Shown one piece after another: positions 53,055 to 62,004 of a DNA stretch of 64,000 nt. Numbering within the stretch: position 1 is the stretch's first letter; every line of letters begins with the position of its first letter. The stretch comes from an uncultured Candidatus Melainabacteria bacterium (GTDB taxonomy: Bacteria; Cyanobacteriota; Vampirovibrionia; Gastranaerophilales; Gastranaerophilaceae). Under the pieces are notes generated by a model, which saw only the letters and a list, made by a program, of their open reading frames with translations, made no database searches and was not told where the DNA came from. The stretch spans positions 409,143 to 473,142 of the forward strand of contig CANNUY010000001.1 of NCBI GenBank assembly GCA_947525005.1, given 5' to 3'. The translations under genes and the position numbers were made by a program.

Positions 53055-53507
53055 TTATTTTTTTTGTATAATTCTAATATATTTTCCTGAATATAAAGAA
53101 GCATCATCCTGATATTCTACACGCATATCACCTATACTGTATATTCAATCGTGAAAATATTTTACACGCATATCACCTATACTGTATATTCGATCGTGAA
53201 AATATTCTACACGCATATCACCTATACTGTATATTCGATCGTGAAAATATTTTACACGCATATCACCTATACTGTATATTCGATCGTGAAAATATTCTAC
53301 ACGCATATCACCTATACTGTATATTCGATCGTGAAAATATTTTACACGCATATTACCTATACTGTATATTCGATCGTGAAAATATTCTACATGCATATCA
53401 CCTATACTGTATGCTTTGCCATTAAAAATATCGTCAGGTTGTGCAAATACAACGGAATTAAAACATAATCCACAAAATGCGAGTATTATTAGTATATATT
53501 TGTTCAT
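53055..53507 (-). pseudogene. secreted IGD-repeat protein truncated by a nonsense codon
   Basis: From the ATG at 53507 (GGAG seven bases upstream) the frame encodes a signal peptide (to about FA-QPDD) and six 15-residue units (YFHDRIYSIGDMRVK/E). A TGA at 53145-53147 stops it after 120 residues. The other units have CGA (Arg) at that spot, a single C-to-T change. Beyond the TGA the frame stays open through a seventh unit and a unique tail, QDDASLYSGKYIRIIQKK, to a TAA at 53055. The full form would be ~150 residues. It may still give a working 120-residue product. An in-frame extension upstream to 53714 is only repeat DNA. Confidence 0.7.
53118..53432 (-). repeat. 45-base tandem repeat array, seven units
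   Basis: Seven direct 45-base units with no spacers. Lys and Glu codons alternate at one position, giving a 90-base higher-order period. The unit nearest 53118 carries the TGA. Confidence 0.9.
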
Positions 53508-53531
53508 TATTTGCTCCATTAACTTTTCATT

Positions 53532-53562
53532 ATTATAACGAATTTTATTATAAAAAGGTTCA
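53532..53562 (-). promoter_or_regulatory. ECF-sigma-like promoter element of the 53055 gene
   Basis: On the minus strand: TGAACC, 16 bases, CGTTATAAT. The flank ACCCTTTGTAAATATATAT upstream is the same as that before the partial gene at 63873. Confidence 0.55.
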
Positions 53563-53594
53563 TTTTGAAAATATATATTTACAAAGGGTAATAA

Positions 53595-53770
53595 AGTTTT
53601 TGTTTGCAGAACAGTTGATTTATGGATTGATTCGCTATCGCTGTCTTGGATTATTCGGGATTTCGCAAAAGCGTGGTTTCGCTCAACCTTACGGGCTGGG
53701 TCACTTCGTGACACGGCGCCCTACCGAAAATCCGCCTGAATGACGATTTTCATTAAACTGTCCTCGTTTT
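53595..53770. repeat. dispersed intergenic repeat (inverted copy)
   Basis: Contains GCAGAACAGTTGATTTATGG, ATTCGCTATCGCTGTCTTGG, CGCTCAACCTTACGGGCTGG and GAAAATCCGCCTGAATGACG, an inverted relative of the 44503-44700 block (which has CGGATTTTGTG and AAGACAGTGATAGCGAAACA). Confidence 0.7.
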
Positions 53771-53804
53771 AAAACCACTGTGTACATAAATAGTAGTCAA
53801 ACTT

Positions 53805-54293
53805 TTATTCGTGTAAAACAATATTGCCAGTCTTTAATGTTTCTTTTACATTGATAACACGCTGGTTAGAACTACCAACCCAGTGGATATTTACGTCTTT
53901 TAGTTCGTCAATAAACTCACCCTCACAAAGAACATCAATGTTTTCTAATCCTTCAAGGTGGTGAATTTCTTCCCAATTATAACCTGTGTATAGCCAAATA
54001 GTTTTTTCAGGGAAAAGTTCTTTTGTTTTTTTGATAAGTCTGAATACTTCAGAACGATTAAATGGGTGAAGTGGGTCACCACCACTAAAAGTTATACCTG
54101 AAATATATGGAGCACTAAGTTTTTCAAAAAGTTCTCTTTCAGCAGTTTCATCGAATGGTATACCACCACCTACGTCCCAAGTTTCTGGGTTTTGACAATG
54201 TTTGCAGTAGTGGTTACAGCCTGCAACCCAAAGCACTACACGTAATCCGTCACCATTTAACATATCGTCAGTTGTAATATTATGGTAATTCAT
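53805..54293 (-). CDS. nrdG: anaerobic ribonucleotide reductase activating protein
   Basis: A 162-residue radical-SAM enzyme. The cluster motif CxxxCxxC is Cys 26, 30 and 33 (CNHYCKHCQNPETWD), and the SAM-binding GGDP is in ITFSGGDPLHP. It makes the glycyl radical on NrdD. It lies 133 bases downstream of nrdD on the same strand. Confidence 0.96.
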   Translation of the reverse strand: MNYHNITTDDMLNGDGLRVVLWVAGCNHYCKHCQNPETWDVGGGIPFDETAERELFEKLSAPYISGITFSGGDPLHPFNRSEVFRLIKKTKELFPEKTIWLYTGYNWEEIHHLEGLENIDVLCEGEFIDELKDVNIHWVGSSNQRVINVKETLKTGNIVLHE

Positions 54294-54426
54294 TCTCTCT
54301 TAAGCTCCCTAAATTCCTCTATTCTTAGCAAAAACACTGAGTCATTTTCTAGTTTAAGGTTTGCTTTTAAAACTCTTTTCGTTATTTGGCAAATCCTTAA
54401 ACCTAAATGACATATATTATGTATGA

Positions 54427-56715
54427 TTACATACTCTTTCTATCTTTAATTTCTTCCATTTTGTGAGCAGCCAATCTTGAATCACCTTTAACTCTAGAAT
54501 ATGCTAGATAACCGTTCATTCTGTCGATTTTAGTTAAATTCTTTGAGCCACATTTAGGACATACGTCCATATCCAATTCCTGATGTCCGCAATCATCACA
54601 GTATGATAATGCAAGGTTAACACCTTCATAGAATCCCATATCCATAGCTCTTCTAAGAAGAGTTTCTACAGCTTTTTTGTTGTAGTTGATAGGATATTTA
54701 ACATACTGGATTTTGCCACCGTTCATCAAATCCCAGAAACGTTTTTCCAAATCTTGTTTTTGGATTGGGCTGATATTTTCTGATACGTGGCAGTGGAATG
54801 AGTTTGATACGTATGGTTTATCTGATACGTGAGCAACTACACCGTATTTTTTACGGAATTGTTTTACTTGTAAACCACAAAGGTTTTCAGCAGGTGTTCC
54901 GTATAATGCGTATAACCAACCATCTTCTTCTTTAAATTCATTAACTTTCTTGTTGATGTATTCCATAACTTCAATAGCGAATTGTCCATCTTCAACAAGA
55001 GATTTTCCGTTGTAAACTTCTTGTAATTCGTTTAAAGCTGTAATACCAAATGAAGCTGTTGCAGATTTTAAGATAGGTTTAATCTTATCGTGGATACCAA
55101 GGTGTCCGCCCAAGAAACCGCCTTCACAGAATGCTAATGGATTAACAGATGCTTTCATTTCTCCAAGATAATCATAAGTTCTGATGTGAAGCTGTCTGAT
55201 AAGTTCCATATAGTAATCTAGAACTTCATAGAAATCTTTACTTTCTTTTTTAGCTTTTGCATAAATCATTGGTAAGTGTAGGCTAATTGCACCGATGTTG
55301 AAACGACCAACAAATACAGGTGTATCATTTTCATCAGCTGGGTGCATACCGCCTCTTTCAAACCAAGGAGATAAGAATGCTCTACAGCCCATTGGTGAAA
55401 CAACTTTACCGTATTTTTTATACATACTAGCTACATAACCTTCACCTGATAGTGATAACCAGTCAGGATACATTGTTTTTCTAGAACATTCAACACCTGC
55501 ATGGAACAAATCTTCTGAGATTTTGTCTTCACCGTGTAGGTTTTCATCGTATAAGAATACTATTTTAGGGAATAATACAGGCTTTTTGCAACCTTTTTTC
55601 CCTTGTCCACCTTGTCTAATTTTTAGCATTGATAAAGTGGCTAATTTTTCAAACTGACTAGTTCCTAAACCTGTAGAAACTGTGATGAATGGGTAGTCCC
55701 CTCTAGATGATGCAACTGTGTTGAACTTGTATTCCCAACCTTGAAAACCTTGTTCAAAGTCTTTTGTTACATCTTCTAATGCTGCTTCTCTTGCTTTTTC
55801 AAACGACAAACCTAGACATAAATATCTGTTGTATTGTCTTTCATAAGTTTTTTCTGCGTATGGTGCTAAAATCTTATCAACTTCTGGCACAGTGAAACCA
55901 CCATATTGTTGACTTGCCGCAGCCATTACTATATCACCGATTACATCAAATGCAACATCTAGTGATTTGGGTTCGTTGTACCAAATGTTACCCATTTCAA
56001 AACCATCTTTAAGAACTGATGCTACATCGAATAAACAACAGTTCATAGTGTCACGTCTTGCTGACATATCGTGAATATAAATATAACCATCTCTGATTGC
56101 TTGTAATTCATCTACTGATAAGAAGAATTTTTTGTACAATTCTTTGTTTAATTCGTTAAAAATTAATGATCTCTTTGTTGATACCAAAGCTGAATCTGCA
56201 TTGGCATTTTCTTTGTCACCAATGTACATAATTCTTTGAGATTCTTGGAATACTTTGTCTAACATAGTTACGAAATCAATTTTGTAGTTTCTATAATCTC
56301 TGTAGCTCTTTGCAACTTTTGGATTTACATCTTCAAGTGCACTTTCTACAATACTATGGATTTTGATAATTTCAATCTTTTCTTTACCAAATTCTACTAC
56401 ACTTTTATTAACAATGTCACAAATTTTTTCAATTTCAGCATCTGTTAATTTGATAATCATTCTATCTGCTGATTTTTTAATTGCAATAACTACTTTAGAT
56501 ACGTCATAATTTTCAAGAGTTCCGTCTTTTTTAATAATCTTGATGTTATTGGTTGAAATTTTAGGGCAGAAATCTATAATTTGACCTACTGAATTGTTTG
56601 ATTGAATTTTTTCTGCATTAACTTTCACTGTCGCTCCCTTTATTGTGTTTGTCATGTTTCCTGCTGACTTATCAAATCCTACAACACTTTCTTCTCTCTT
56701 TGTTGTTTCATTCAT
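54427..56715 (-). CDS. nrdD: anaerobic ribonucleoside-triphosphate reductase
   Basis: A class III reductase of about 762 residues that makes deoxynucleotides without oxygen. An N-terminal ATP-cone (IKIIKKDGTLENYDVSKVVI...) senses ATP/dATP. The catalytic barrel follows, then the zinc site CDDCG...CPKCG and the glycyl-radical loop RMNGYLAYSR near the end. I use the ATG at 56715 (MNETTKREE); GGAGG is 13 bases upstream, rather far. An in-frame extension to 56820 has no family counterpart. The upstream gap to 57026 is AT-rich, and I saw no clear NrdR box. Confidence 0.95.
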   Translation of the reverse strand: MNETTKREESVVGFDKSAGNMTNTIKGATVKVNAEKIQSNNSVGQIIDFCPKISTNNIKIIKKDGTLENYDVSKVVIAIKKSADRMIIKLTDAEIEKICDIVNKSVVEFGKEKIEIIKIHSIVESALEDVNPKVAKSYRDYRNYKIDFVTMLDKVFQESQRIMYIGDKENANADSALVSTKRSLIFNELNKELYKKFFLSVDELQAIRDGYIYIHDMSARRDTMNCCLFDVASVLKDGFEMGNIWYNEPKSLDVAFDVIGDIVMAAASQQYGGFTVPEVDKILAPYAEKTYERQYNRYLCLGLSFEKAREAALEDVTKDFEQGFQGWEYKFNTVASSRGDYPFITVSTGLGTSQFEKLATLSMLKIRQGGQGKKGCKKPVLFPKIVFLYDENLHGEDKISEDLFHAGVECSRKTMYPDWLSLSGEGYVASMYKKYGKVVSPMGCRAFLSPWFERGGMHPADENDTPVFVGRFNIGAISLHLPMIYAKAKKESKDFYEVLDYYMELIRQLHIRTYDYLGEMKASVNPLAFCEGGFLGGHLGIHDKIKPILKSATASFGITALNELQEVYNGKSLVEDGQFAIEVMEYINKKVNEFKEEDGWLYALYGTPAENLCGLQVKQFRKKYGVVAHVSDKPYVSNSFHCHVSENISPIQKQDLEKRFWDLMNGGKIQYVKYPINYNKKAVETLLRRAMDMGFYEGVNLALSYCDDCGHQELDMDVCPKCGSKNLTKIDRMNGYLAYSRVKGDSRLAAHKMEEIKDRKSM

Positions 56716-57026
56716 AATATCTAAAAAACCTCCGAATTTCCCAAAATTTTTTTGAGTACACACTATTAGCTGCTGATTAAGTAACCAATTATTAAATATC
56801 AACTTCCGTAAATTTATCAACTTCCGTTTATTGTTATATCTATTGTAACCTTAATTTTCATTCATGTAAAGTCAACCTTTTGGACGATTTTTTGTAAAAT
56901 TTGAGGAAAAATTTTTTATTTGTGATATATGGGAGTTTTGGCGATTATTAATCTTTGTTAAAAATAATTGTAATTTTTACATTCTTAATATTAATATTTT
57001 GTAATCACTTGAAATACTCGTTATAA

Positions 57027-57062
57027 CTAAAAAAGAGAGCTGTTAACAAAACAACTCTCTTT
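57027..57062 (-). terminator. intrinsic terminator of the transporter gene
   Basis: On the minus strand: AAAGAGAG(T)TGTT, loop, AACA(G)CTCTCTTT and a T run. The remaining part of the 56716-57091 gap is AT-rich and shows no other feature. Confidence 0.8.
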
Positions 57063-57091
57063 GTATATATTACATATATATTATATTACTC

Positions 57092-58420
57092 TTAGTGAAC
57101 TAAAAATCTTAAATATATATAAGCAGACGACATTAACAATGACAATAACATCGCTGAAACACCGTATTTAAGGAATTTCATGAATTCAATAGGGTGTCCT
57201 TTAGCTGCAGATGTTTCTGAAACGATAACATTGGCAGCAGCACCGATAATTGTCATGTTTCCGCCAAGGCATGCTCCTAATGACAAACTCCACCATAATG
57301 GTTGAACGAATTCTGATCCCATTTTTGTAGCGATTTCTGAAATCATTGGAGTCATGGTTGCTGTGTAAGGGATATTGTCGATTATACCTGATAAAATACC
57401 TGAACCCCATAGAATTACCATAGAAGCTAATGTTTGTGAACCGTGAGTGATGTCAATTAACCATTTTGCCATTATTTCGATACCACCTGCGTGTTCAAAA
57501 CCACCGATGATGATGAATAAACCGATGAAGAAGAAAATTGTGCTCCATTCAACATCTGTTAATATATCACCTGGTTTTTCAAACAATAACAAGAAGCTGG
57601 CACCAGCCATAGCACATACACTTGTTTGAATGTGAGTGATATCGTGAGTTACAAAACCTAAGATAACTAATAATAATACTGATAATGATCTAATCATAAG
57701 AGCTTTATCTTTGATTGAGTTTGAGTTGTCTAGGTTAGCAACTTCTGCCATTCTTTCAGGAGTTGTTTTCATCATTTTTCTGAAAGAGAAAATCATAACT
57801 CCTGTAACTACTAATAAGATAAGTGCAACGATACCTGTTAATTCGTTGATGAAGTCCATGAATGATAGACCTGCTGCACTACCGATAATGATGTTTGGTG
57901 GGTCACCGATTAAGGTCGCAGTACCACCGATGTTTGAAGCTAAGATTTCAACAATCAAGAATGGAATTGGGTTGATGTCTAGCTTATCTGCGATTACGAA
58001 TGTAATAGGCATGATTAGAATTACTGTTGTAACATTATCTAAAAACGCTGATGCGATAGCTGTGAATAATGCTAAACAGAATAAAGTTGTTTTAGGGTGA
58101 CCTTTTGTTCTTCTAAGCATTTCTGTAGCTACCCAAGTGAACATGCCACTTCTTGTTGCGATACTAACGATAATCATCATTGATACCAACAAGAAAATTA
58201 CGTTAAAATCAACATAGTTGATGAAATATGCAGGGTCAAAGTTTCCTGCTATTTTTTGGTTTTGTCCTAATAATCCCAATAAAAGAGTTAAAGATGCTCC
58301 TACTAGAGCTATTGTAACTTTAGGGATTTTTTCTGTTGCAATAAATACATACGCAAGAATAAGGATTGCAGTTGAGATAATCAACGCATTACTCTGCGCA
58401 AATGCAAGAATTGTTTCCAT
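57092..58420 (-). CDS. ArsB/NhaD-type (SLC13-like) ion transporter
   Basis: A 442-residue polytopic inner-membrane protein with about 11-12 spans. The family signatures are clear: SAFLDNVTTVILIMPITFV, NIGGTATLIGDPPNIIIGS, then in the second half GIIDNIPYTATMTPMI and LGACLGGNMTIIGAAANVIV. These occur in NhaD Na+/H+ antiporters and ArsB arsenite pumps; the sequence alone does not decide the ion. It is a single-gene unit with its own terminator and a GGAGAGAAAA ribosome site. Confidence 0.85.
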   Translation of the reverse strand: METILAFAQSNALIISTAILILAYVFIATEKIPKVTIALVGASLTLLLGLLGQNQKIAGNFDPAYFINYVDFNVIFLLVSMMIIVSIATRSGMFTWVATEMLRRTKGHPKTTLFCLALFTAIASAFLDNVTTVILIMPITFVIADKLDINPIPFLIVEILASNIGGTATLIGDPPNIIIGSAAGLSFMDFINELTGIVALILLVVTGVMIFSFRKMMKTTPERMAEVANLDNSNSIKDKALMIRSLSVLLLVILGFVTHDITHIQTSVCAMAGASFLLLFEKPGDILTDVEWSTIFFFIGLFIIIGGFEHAGGIEIMAKWLIDITHGSQTLASMVILWGSGILSGIIDNIPYTATMTPMISEIATKMGSEFVQPLWWSLSLGACLGGNMTIIGAAANVIVSETSAAKGHPIEFMKFLKYGVSAMLLSLLMSSAYIYLRFLVH

Positions 58421-58496
58421 TTTTCTCTCCTTTTCTTTCCCAGATACAAGTCCTAGTATAAAACAAACATGACTAATTATGAAATTTAAAAAATAA

Positions 58497-58511
58497 TGCT
58501 ATAATTATGAA
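58497..58511 (+). promoter_or_regulatory. extended -10 promoter, predicted leaderless start
   Basis: TGC, TATAAT (58500-58505), six bases (TATGAA), ATG at 58512. No ribosome site is present. Confidence 0.6.
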
Positions 58512-60488
58512 ATGGAATATTTCTCATTAAAAGAGGTATCTAAAGAGTTGGCTGTATCAGAAGCCACTCTTAAAAATTGGATTAAGTTGAATAAAATTAA
58601 TCCAATTAATTTTGCTAATAATACGAAAAATTTTGTTGATGAGGCAGTTGATAACAAGATACGTTTTTCAAAAGAATATATAATTGATTTCAAGAAAAAT
58701 CTTCAATCAGGAAAAATTGATTATCTAAAATCAAGAAGAAACAAAAAATTCATTTCAGGTAATAATTTGTATAAGGGATATTTGTCTGCTGAGTCAAAGA
58801 ATATCACTGTTATTTCAGAGCTTTTAATAAAAATTGATGAATTAAAATTAGAACTTAATAAATCTATTATTAATATATTAATAGCAGAGTGTAGTTCAAG
58901 GTTGATGAAGAACATACCTCTAAAAACCCTTATAGAGAGCTGTCAAGAAGGTGCTGAAAAACTTGTTTTTGATTTAATTGATGATAAACAAAAAACTTTA
59001 GATTTTATAAATAAATATCCTGAATTATTTGATTTTGACTATGTTTTTGAACCTAATGAAGACGTTCTAGGTTTATTATATATGTCGTTATCAAATATGG
59101 GAGAGAGAAAATCTCGTGGTGCATATTTCACTCCGAATAAGGTTGTAGAAAAACTTGTTTCTTCGATAAATATAAAAGAGGGTTCAAGTTTAATTGACCC
59201 ATGTTGTGGTACTGGAAATTTTTTGTTAAGGTTGCCTGATAATGTTAAATTAGACCAGATTTTTGGTAATGATATTGATGAAACAAGTGTTGAAATTGTA
59301 AGAATAAATTTATTTTTGAAATATCGTCCTAATAATATTGATATATTATATTCAAATATTACAAACAAAGATTTTCTAAATGTGTTTAAAGGTGAATTTG
59401 ATTATATCATTGGTAATCCACCTTGGGGTTGTGAGTTCTCAAAAACTGAGAAACAGAGATTAAAAGAAAAATATAATTCAATTAAAGGTAAAAATATTGA
59501 ATCTTATGATTTGTTTATAGAAAAATCTTTGAGTTGTTTGAATAGAAATGGAGTGTTGGCTTTTGTTTTGCCAGAGGCTATTTTGAATGTAAAAAGCCAT
59601 GAACCGATTAGAAAAATCATATTAAAAGGTTGTGAATTGAGGTTTTTAGAGTTTTTAGGAAACGCTTTTGACAAAGTTAATTGTCCATCAATTATTCTTC
59701 AATTAGAAAAAACGTCACAAAAAATGAGTTTAAAGGGTGCTCAAATCAAGACAAAAAATGAGGGTTTTGTAATCTCAAAAGAAAGAGAGGTTAATCCTGA
59801 ACAGTTTGAATTTGGGGTTAATGATAAAGAGTATGAGATTCTCCAAAAACTTTATAATGCTGATAATAGGCTTTATTTAAAAGATAATGCAGATTTTGCA
59901 CTTGGAATTGTGACAGGGAATAATGCTCAGCTTTTATCTGATAAAAAGACATCTGATAATGAGGTGGTTATAAAAGGCTCTGATATTGATAAGTACAAAA
60001 TTACAGAGGGTGATAATTATATAAAGTTTGAGCCAGAAAGGTTTCAGCAGGTTGCATCTGAAAGTTTTTATAGAGCAAAAGAAAAATTGTTTTATAAATT
60101 TATAAGTAAGAAGTTGGTGTTTGCGTATGATGACAAACAAAGGTTATCGCTGAATAGTTGTAATATCCTGATTCCAAAACTTTGTGGTGAATCTAAAAAT
60201 AAAGAACCTATTATATATAATATAAAATATATTGTGGCAATTTTGAATTCAAGAATAGCACAGTTTGTGTTTGAAAAACGATTTAATTCAATAAAAGTTT
60301 TGCGTTCGCATATTGAAGACATACCTATCCCTGCCTGCAGAGATGAAGAACAAAGAGTTGTAGCAGGCATGGTTGATGAGTTATTGAAAAACCCTGATAA
60401 TAAGGAACTTTATGACAGATTAGATACGTATATTGCTGAGTTGTACGCTCTGACTGATGACGATTATAATGTGTTGACGTCATGTTGA
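58512..60488 (+). CDS. orphan N6-adenine DNA methyltransferase with N-terminal HTH
   Basis: A 658-residue gamma-class adenine methylase. Residues ~1-60 look like a MerR-type helix-turn-helix (FSLKEVSKELAVSEATLKNW). The methylase core has GAYFTPNKVVEKLV, the SAM motif DPCCGTGNFLL (about 229-239) and the catalytic NPPWG (about 302-306). The C-terminal ~230 residues resemble a TaqI-type target-recognition domain (IVTGNNAQLL..., IVAILNSRIAQFVFEKRF, IPIPACRDEEQ). No nuclease motif and no restriction gene next to it, so it may be epigenetic or a type IIG relic. Confidence 0.85.
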   Translation: MEYFSLKEVSKELAVSEATLKNWIKLNKINPINFANNTKNFVDEAVDNKIRFSKEYIIDFKKNLQSGKIDYLKSRRNKKFISGNNLYKGYLSAESKNITVISELLIKIDELKLELNKSIINILIAECSSRLMKNIPLKTLIESCQEGAEKLVFDLIDDKQKTLDFINKYPELFDFDYVFEPNEDVLGLLYMSLSNMGERKSRGAYFTPNKVVEKLVSSINIKEGSSLIDPCCGTGNFLLRLPDNVKLDQIFGNDIDETSVEIVRINLFLKYRPNNIDILYSNITNKDFLNVFKGEFDYIIGNPPWGCEFSKTEKQRLKEKYNSIKGKNIESYDLFIEKSLSCLNRNGVLAFVLPEAILNVKSHEPIRKIILKGCELRFLEFLGNAFDKVNCPSIILQLEKTSQKMSLKGAQIKTKNEGFVISKEREVNPEQFEFGVNDKEYEILQKLYNADNRLYLKDNADFALGIVTGNNAQLLSDKKTSDNEVVIKGSDIDKYKITEGDNYIKFEPERFQQVASESFYRAKEKLFYKFISKKLVFAYDDKQRLSLNSCNILIPKLCGESKNKEPIIYNIKYIVAILNSRIAQFVFEKRFNSIKVLRSHIEDIPIPACRDEEQRVVAGMVDELLKNPDNKELYDRLDTYIAELYALTDDDYNVLTSC

Positions 60489-60593
60489 GCGTATTTTTAC
60501 TACTGACTATTATACTTTTGAATACTCACAAAAAGATTAAAAATACTCCATTTAACCCTTATACAAATAGCTAATATGATTTAAAATGAGGTT

Positions 60594-61469
60594 ATGAAAA
60601 GAATTATAACTTTATTAACACTATTTGTAATCTCAATAACACCTGTTTTTGCAATAAAAATAGGGTTATATACAGATATGTCATCAGTCAAGGTTTCAGC
60701 ATCAGAGGAAGCTCAGATGATTGATGTTAAAACAAATAAACAAGTTTGTATAATCCGTAAAATGTTGATGTACGAGGTTATACCAAACGGTGATTCAACA
60801 ATGATTGTACGTTCAAACTATGGTCAATGTACTATTCATACAACTGATGTAGTTTTAAAACCATTTGATAAAGATGCTTGCGTATATACAAAAGATAAGT
60901 GGTATCGTGGAATTTTACGTATTCAGAATAGAAATAATAGTTTGACTGTGATAAACGATGTTTGTATGGAGAATTATGTTCAAGGTGTACTTCCTGCTGA
61001 AATGCCATCAGGTTGGTCATTAGAGGCACTAAAAGCTCAAGCTATTGCAGCTAGAACTTATGCTGTAGCAAATTATGGGAAACATGCATCTAAAGGGTTT
61101 GACCTTGTTGATACTCAAATGGATCAAGTTTATGACGGTATAAGAGCAGAATCAGAAGCTTCAAACAAAGCAGTGCTTGAAACTGAAGGAATTGTCATGC
61201 TTTATGATAAAAAACCAATTTCTGCTATGTATTCATCATCAGCTGGTGGACAAACAAAATCTGCCTTGAAGTCGTTTGGCTCTGATATTCCATATCTTCA
61301 ATCAGTTCCATCTTATGACGATGAGATAAAAGCAAATGGTCATGGAGTTGGCATGACTCAATATGGAGCGAAAAATTTGGCTGAAATGGGTAATAATGCT
61401 TATCAAATCTTAACTCATTTTTACAATAATATACAATTTGCAAAGCTAAATCCTATATATTATAAATAG
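60594..61469 (+). CDS. SpoIID/LytB-domain protein, short form
   Basis: A 291-residue exported protein: signal peptide (to about VFA), a beta-rich N-terminal part, then a SpoIID/LytB domain (ENYVQGVLPAEMPSGWSLEA, KAQAIAARTYAVAN, MYSSSAGGQT, IPYLQSVPSYDDE, GHGVGMTQYGAKNLAEMG). SpoIID proteins are lytic transglycosylases acting on peptidoglycan without stem peptides. The stretch of some 70-100 residues normally found between the YLQSV and GHGVGMSQ motifs is missing. The start has either GAGGTT as a weak ribosome site or a TAAAAT six bases before it. Confidence 0.88.
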   Translation: MKRIITLLTLFVISITPVFAIKIGLYTDMSSVKVSASEEAQMIDVKTNKQVCIIRKMLMYEVIPNGDSTMIVRSNYGQCTIHTTDVVLKPFDKDACVYTKDKWYRGILRIQNRNNSLTVINDVCMENYVQGVLPAEMPSGWSLEALKAQAIAARTYAVANYGKHASKGFDLVDTQMDQVYDGIRAESEASNKAVLETEGIVMLYDKKPISAMYSSSAGGQTKSALKSFGSDIPYLQSVPSYDDEIKANGHGVGMTQYGAKNLAEMGNNAYQILTHFYNNIQFAKLNPIYYK

Positions 61470-61632
61470 ACTAAAATTCAGTATTTATGCGGTTTAGCAT
61501 GCTGTTATTTCCCCATGCTCTTATTATTATTGAGTTTTAATGCTTGCAAATTCTTGAAATATATGTATAATAAGGAATGTAGAAAACATAGTGTTTGTTA
61601 TTAACACTGGTGTGTAGAAAAAGGAGATTATT

Positions 61633-61905
61633 ATGAACAAAGACGAATTAGTAAAAGAAATCGCTAAGAAAGCTAACGTTTCTCAAAAATCAGCTTCTGA
61701 TATTTTATCAGCTACTTTAGAAACAATTGAAAAAACAGTTGCTAAAGGTAAAAAAGTTACTTTAGTTGGTTTCGGTACATTCGAATCTAGAAAAAGAGCT
61801 GCTAGAACAGGTAGAAACCCACAAACTGGTGCTGAATTGAAAATCGCTGCTAAAACAGTTCCTGCTTTCTCAGCTGGTAAAAAATTCAAAGAATTAGTTA
61901 AGTAA
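61633..61905 (+). CDS. hup: HU family DNA-binding protein
   Basis: A 90-residue HU of exact family length. It has MNKDELVKEIAKKANVSQKS, the GFGTFESRKRAARTGRNPQT beta-arm region and KTVPAFSAGKKFKELVK. It bends and packs DNA as a dimer. AAAAAGGAG precedes the ATG. Confidence 0.97.
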   Translation: MNKDELVKEIAKKANVSQKSASDILSATLETIEKTVAKGKKVTLVGFGTFESRKRAARTGRNPQTGAELKIAAKTVPAFSAGKKFKELVK

Positions 61906-61930
61906 TTCTTCTTGTTCACAAGAATTATTG

Positions 61931-61961
61931 GCGAAGTCAATTTATTTGACTTCGCTTTTTT
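61931..61961 (+). terminator. intrinsic terminator after hup
   Basis: GCGAAGTCAA, TTTAT, TTGACTTCGC and TTTTTT: a ten-pair perfect stem. Confidence 0.92.
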
Positions 61962-61989
61962 ACTTTTTAGATATTGTTATTCGCAATCG

Positions 61990-62004
61990 TGATATAATAT
62001 GTGT
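61990..62004 (+). promoter_or_regulatory. extended -10 promoter of prfB, predicted leaderless start
   Basis: TGA, TATAAT (61993-61998), six bases (ATGTGT), then the prfB ATG at 62005. No ribosome site is seen before the ATG. Confidence 0.6.

Noticed and set aside
53118..53432. Possible CRISPR array (regular direct repeats)
   Set aside because: The 45-base repeats are contiguous with no spacers, stay in one reading frame and encode a 15-residue unit after a signal peptide; no cas genes are near.
53508..53714. N-terminal extension of the repeat protein upstream of 53507
   Set aside because: The added frame covers the promoter element and dispersed-repeat DNA; a signal peptide and ribosome site mark 53507 as the true start.
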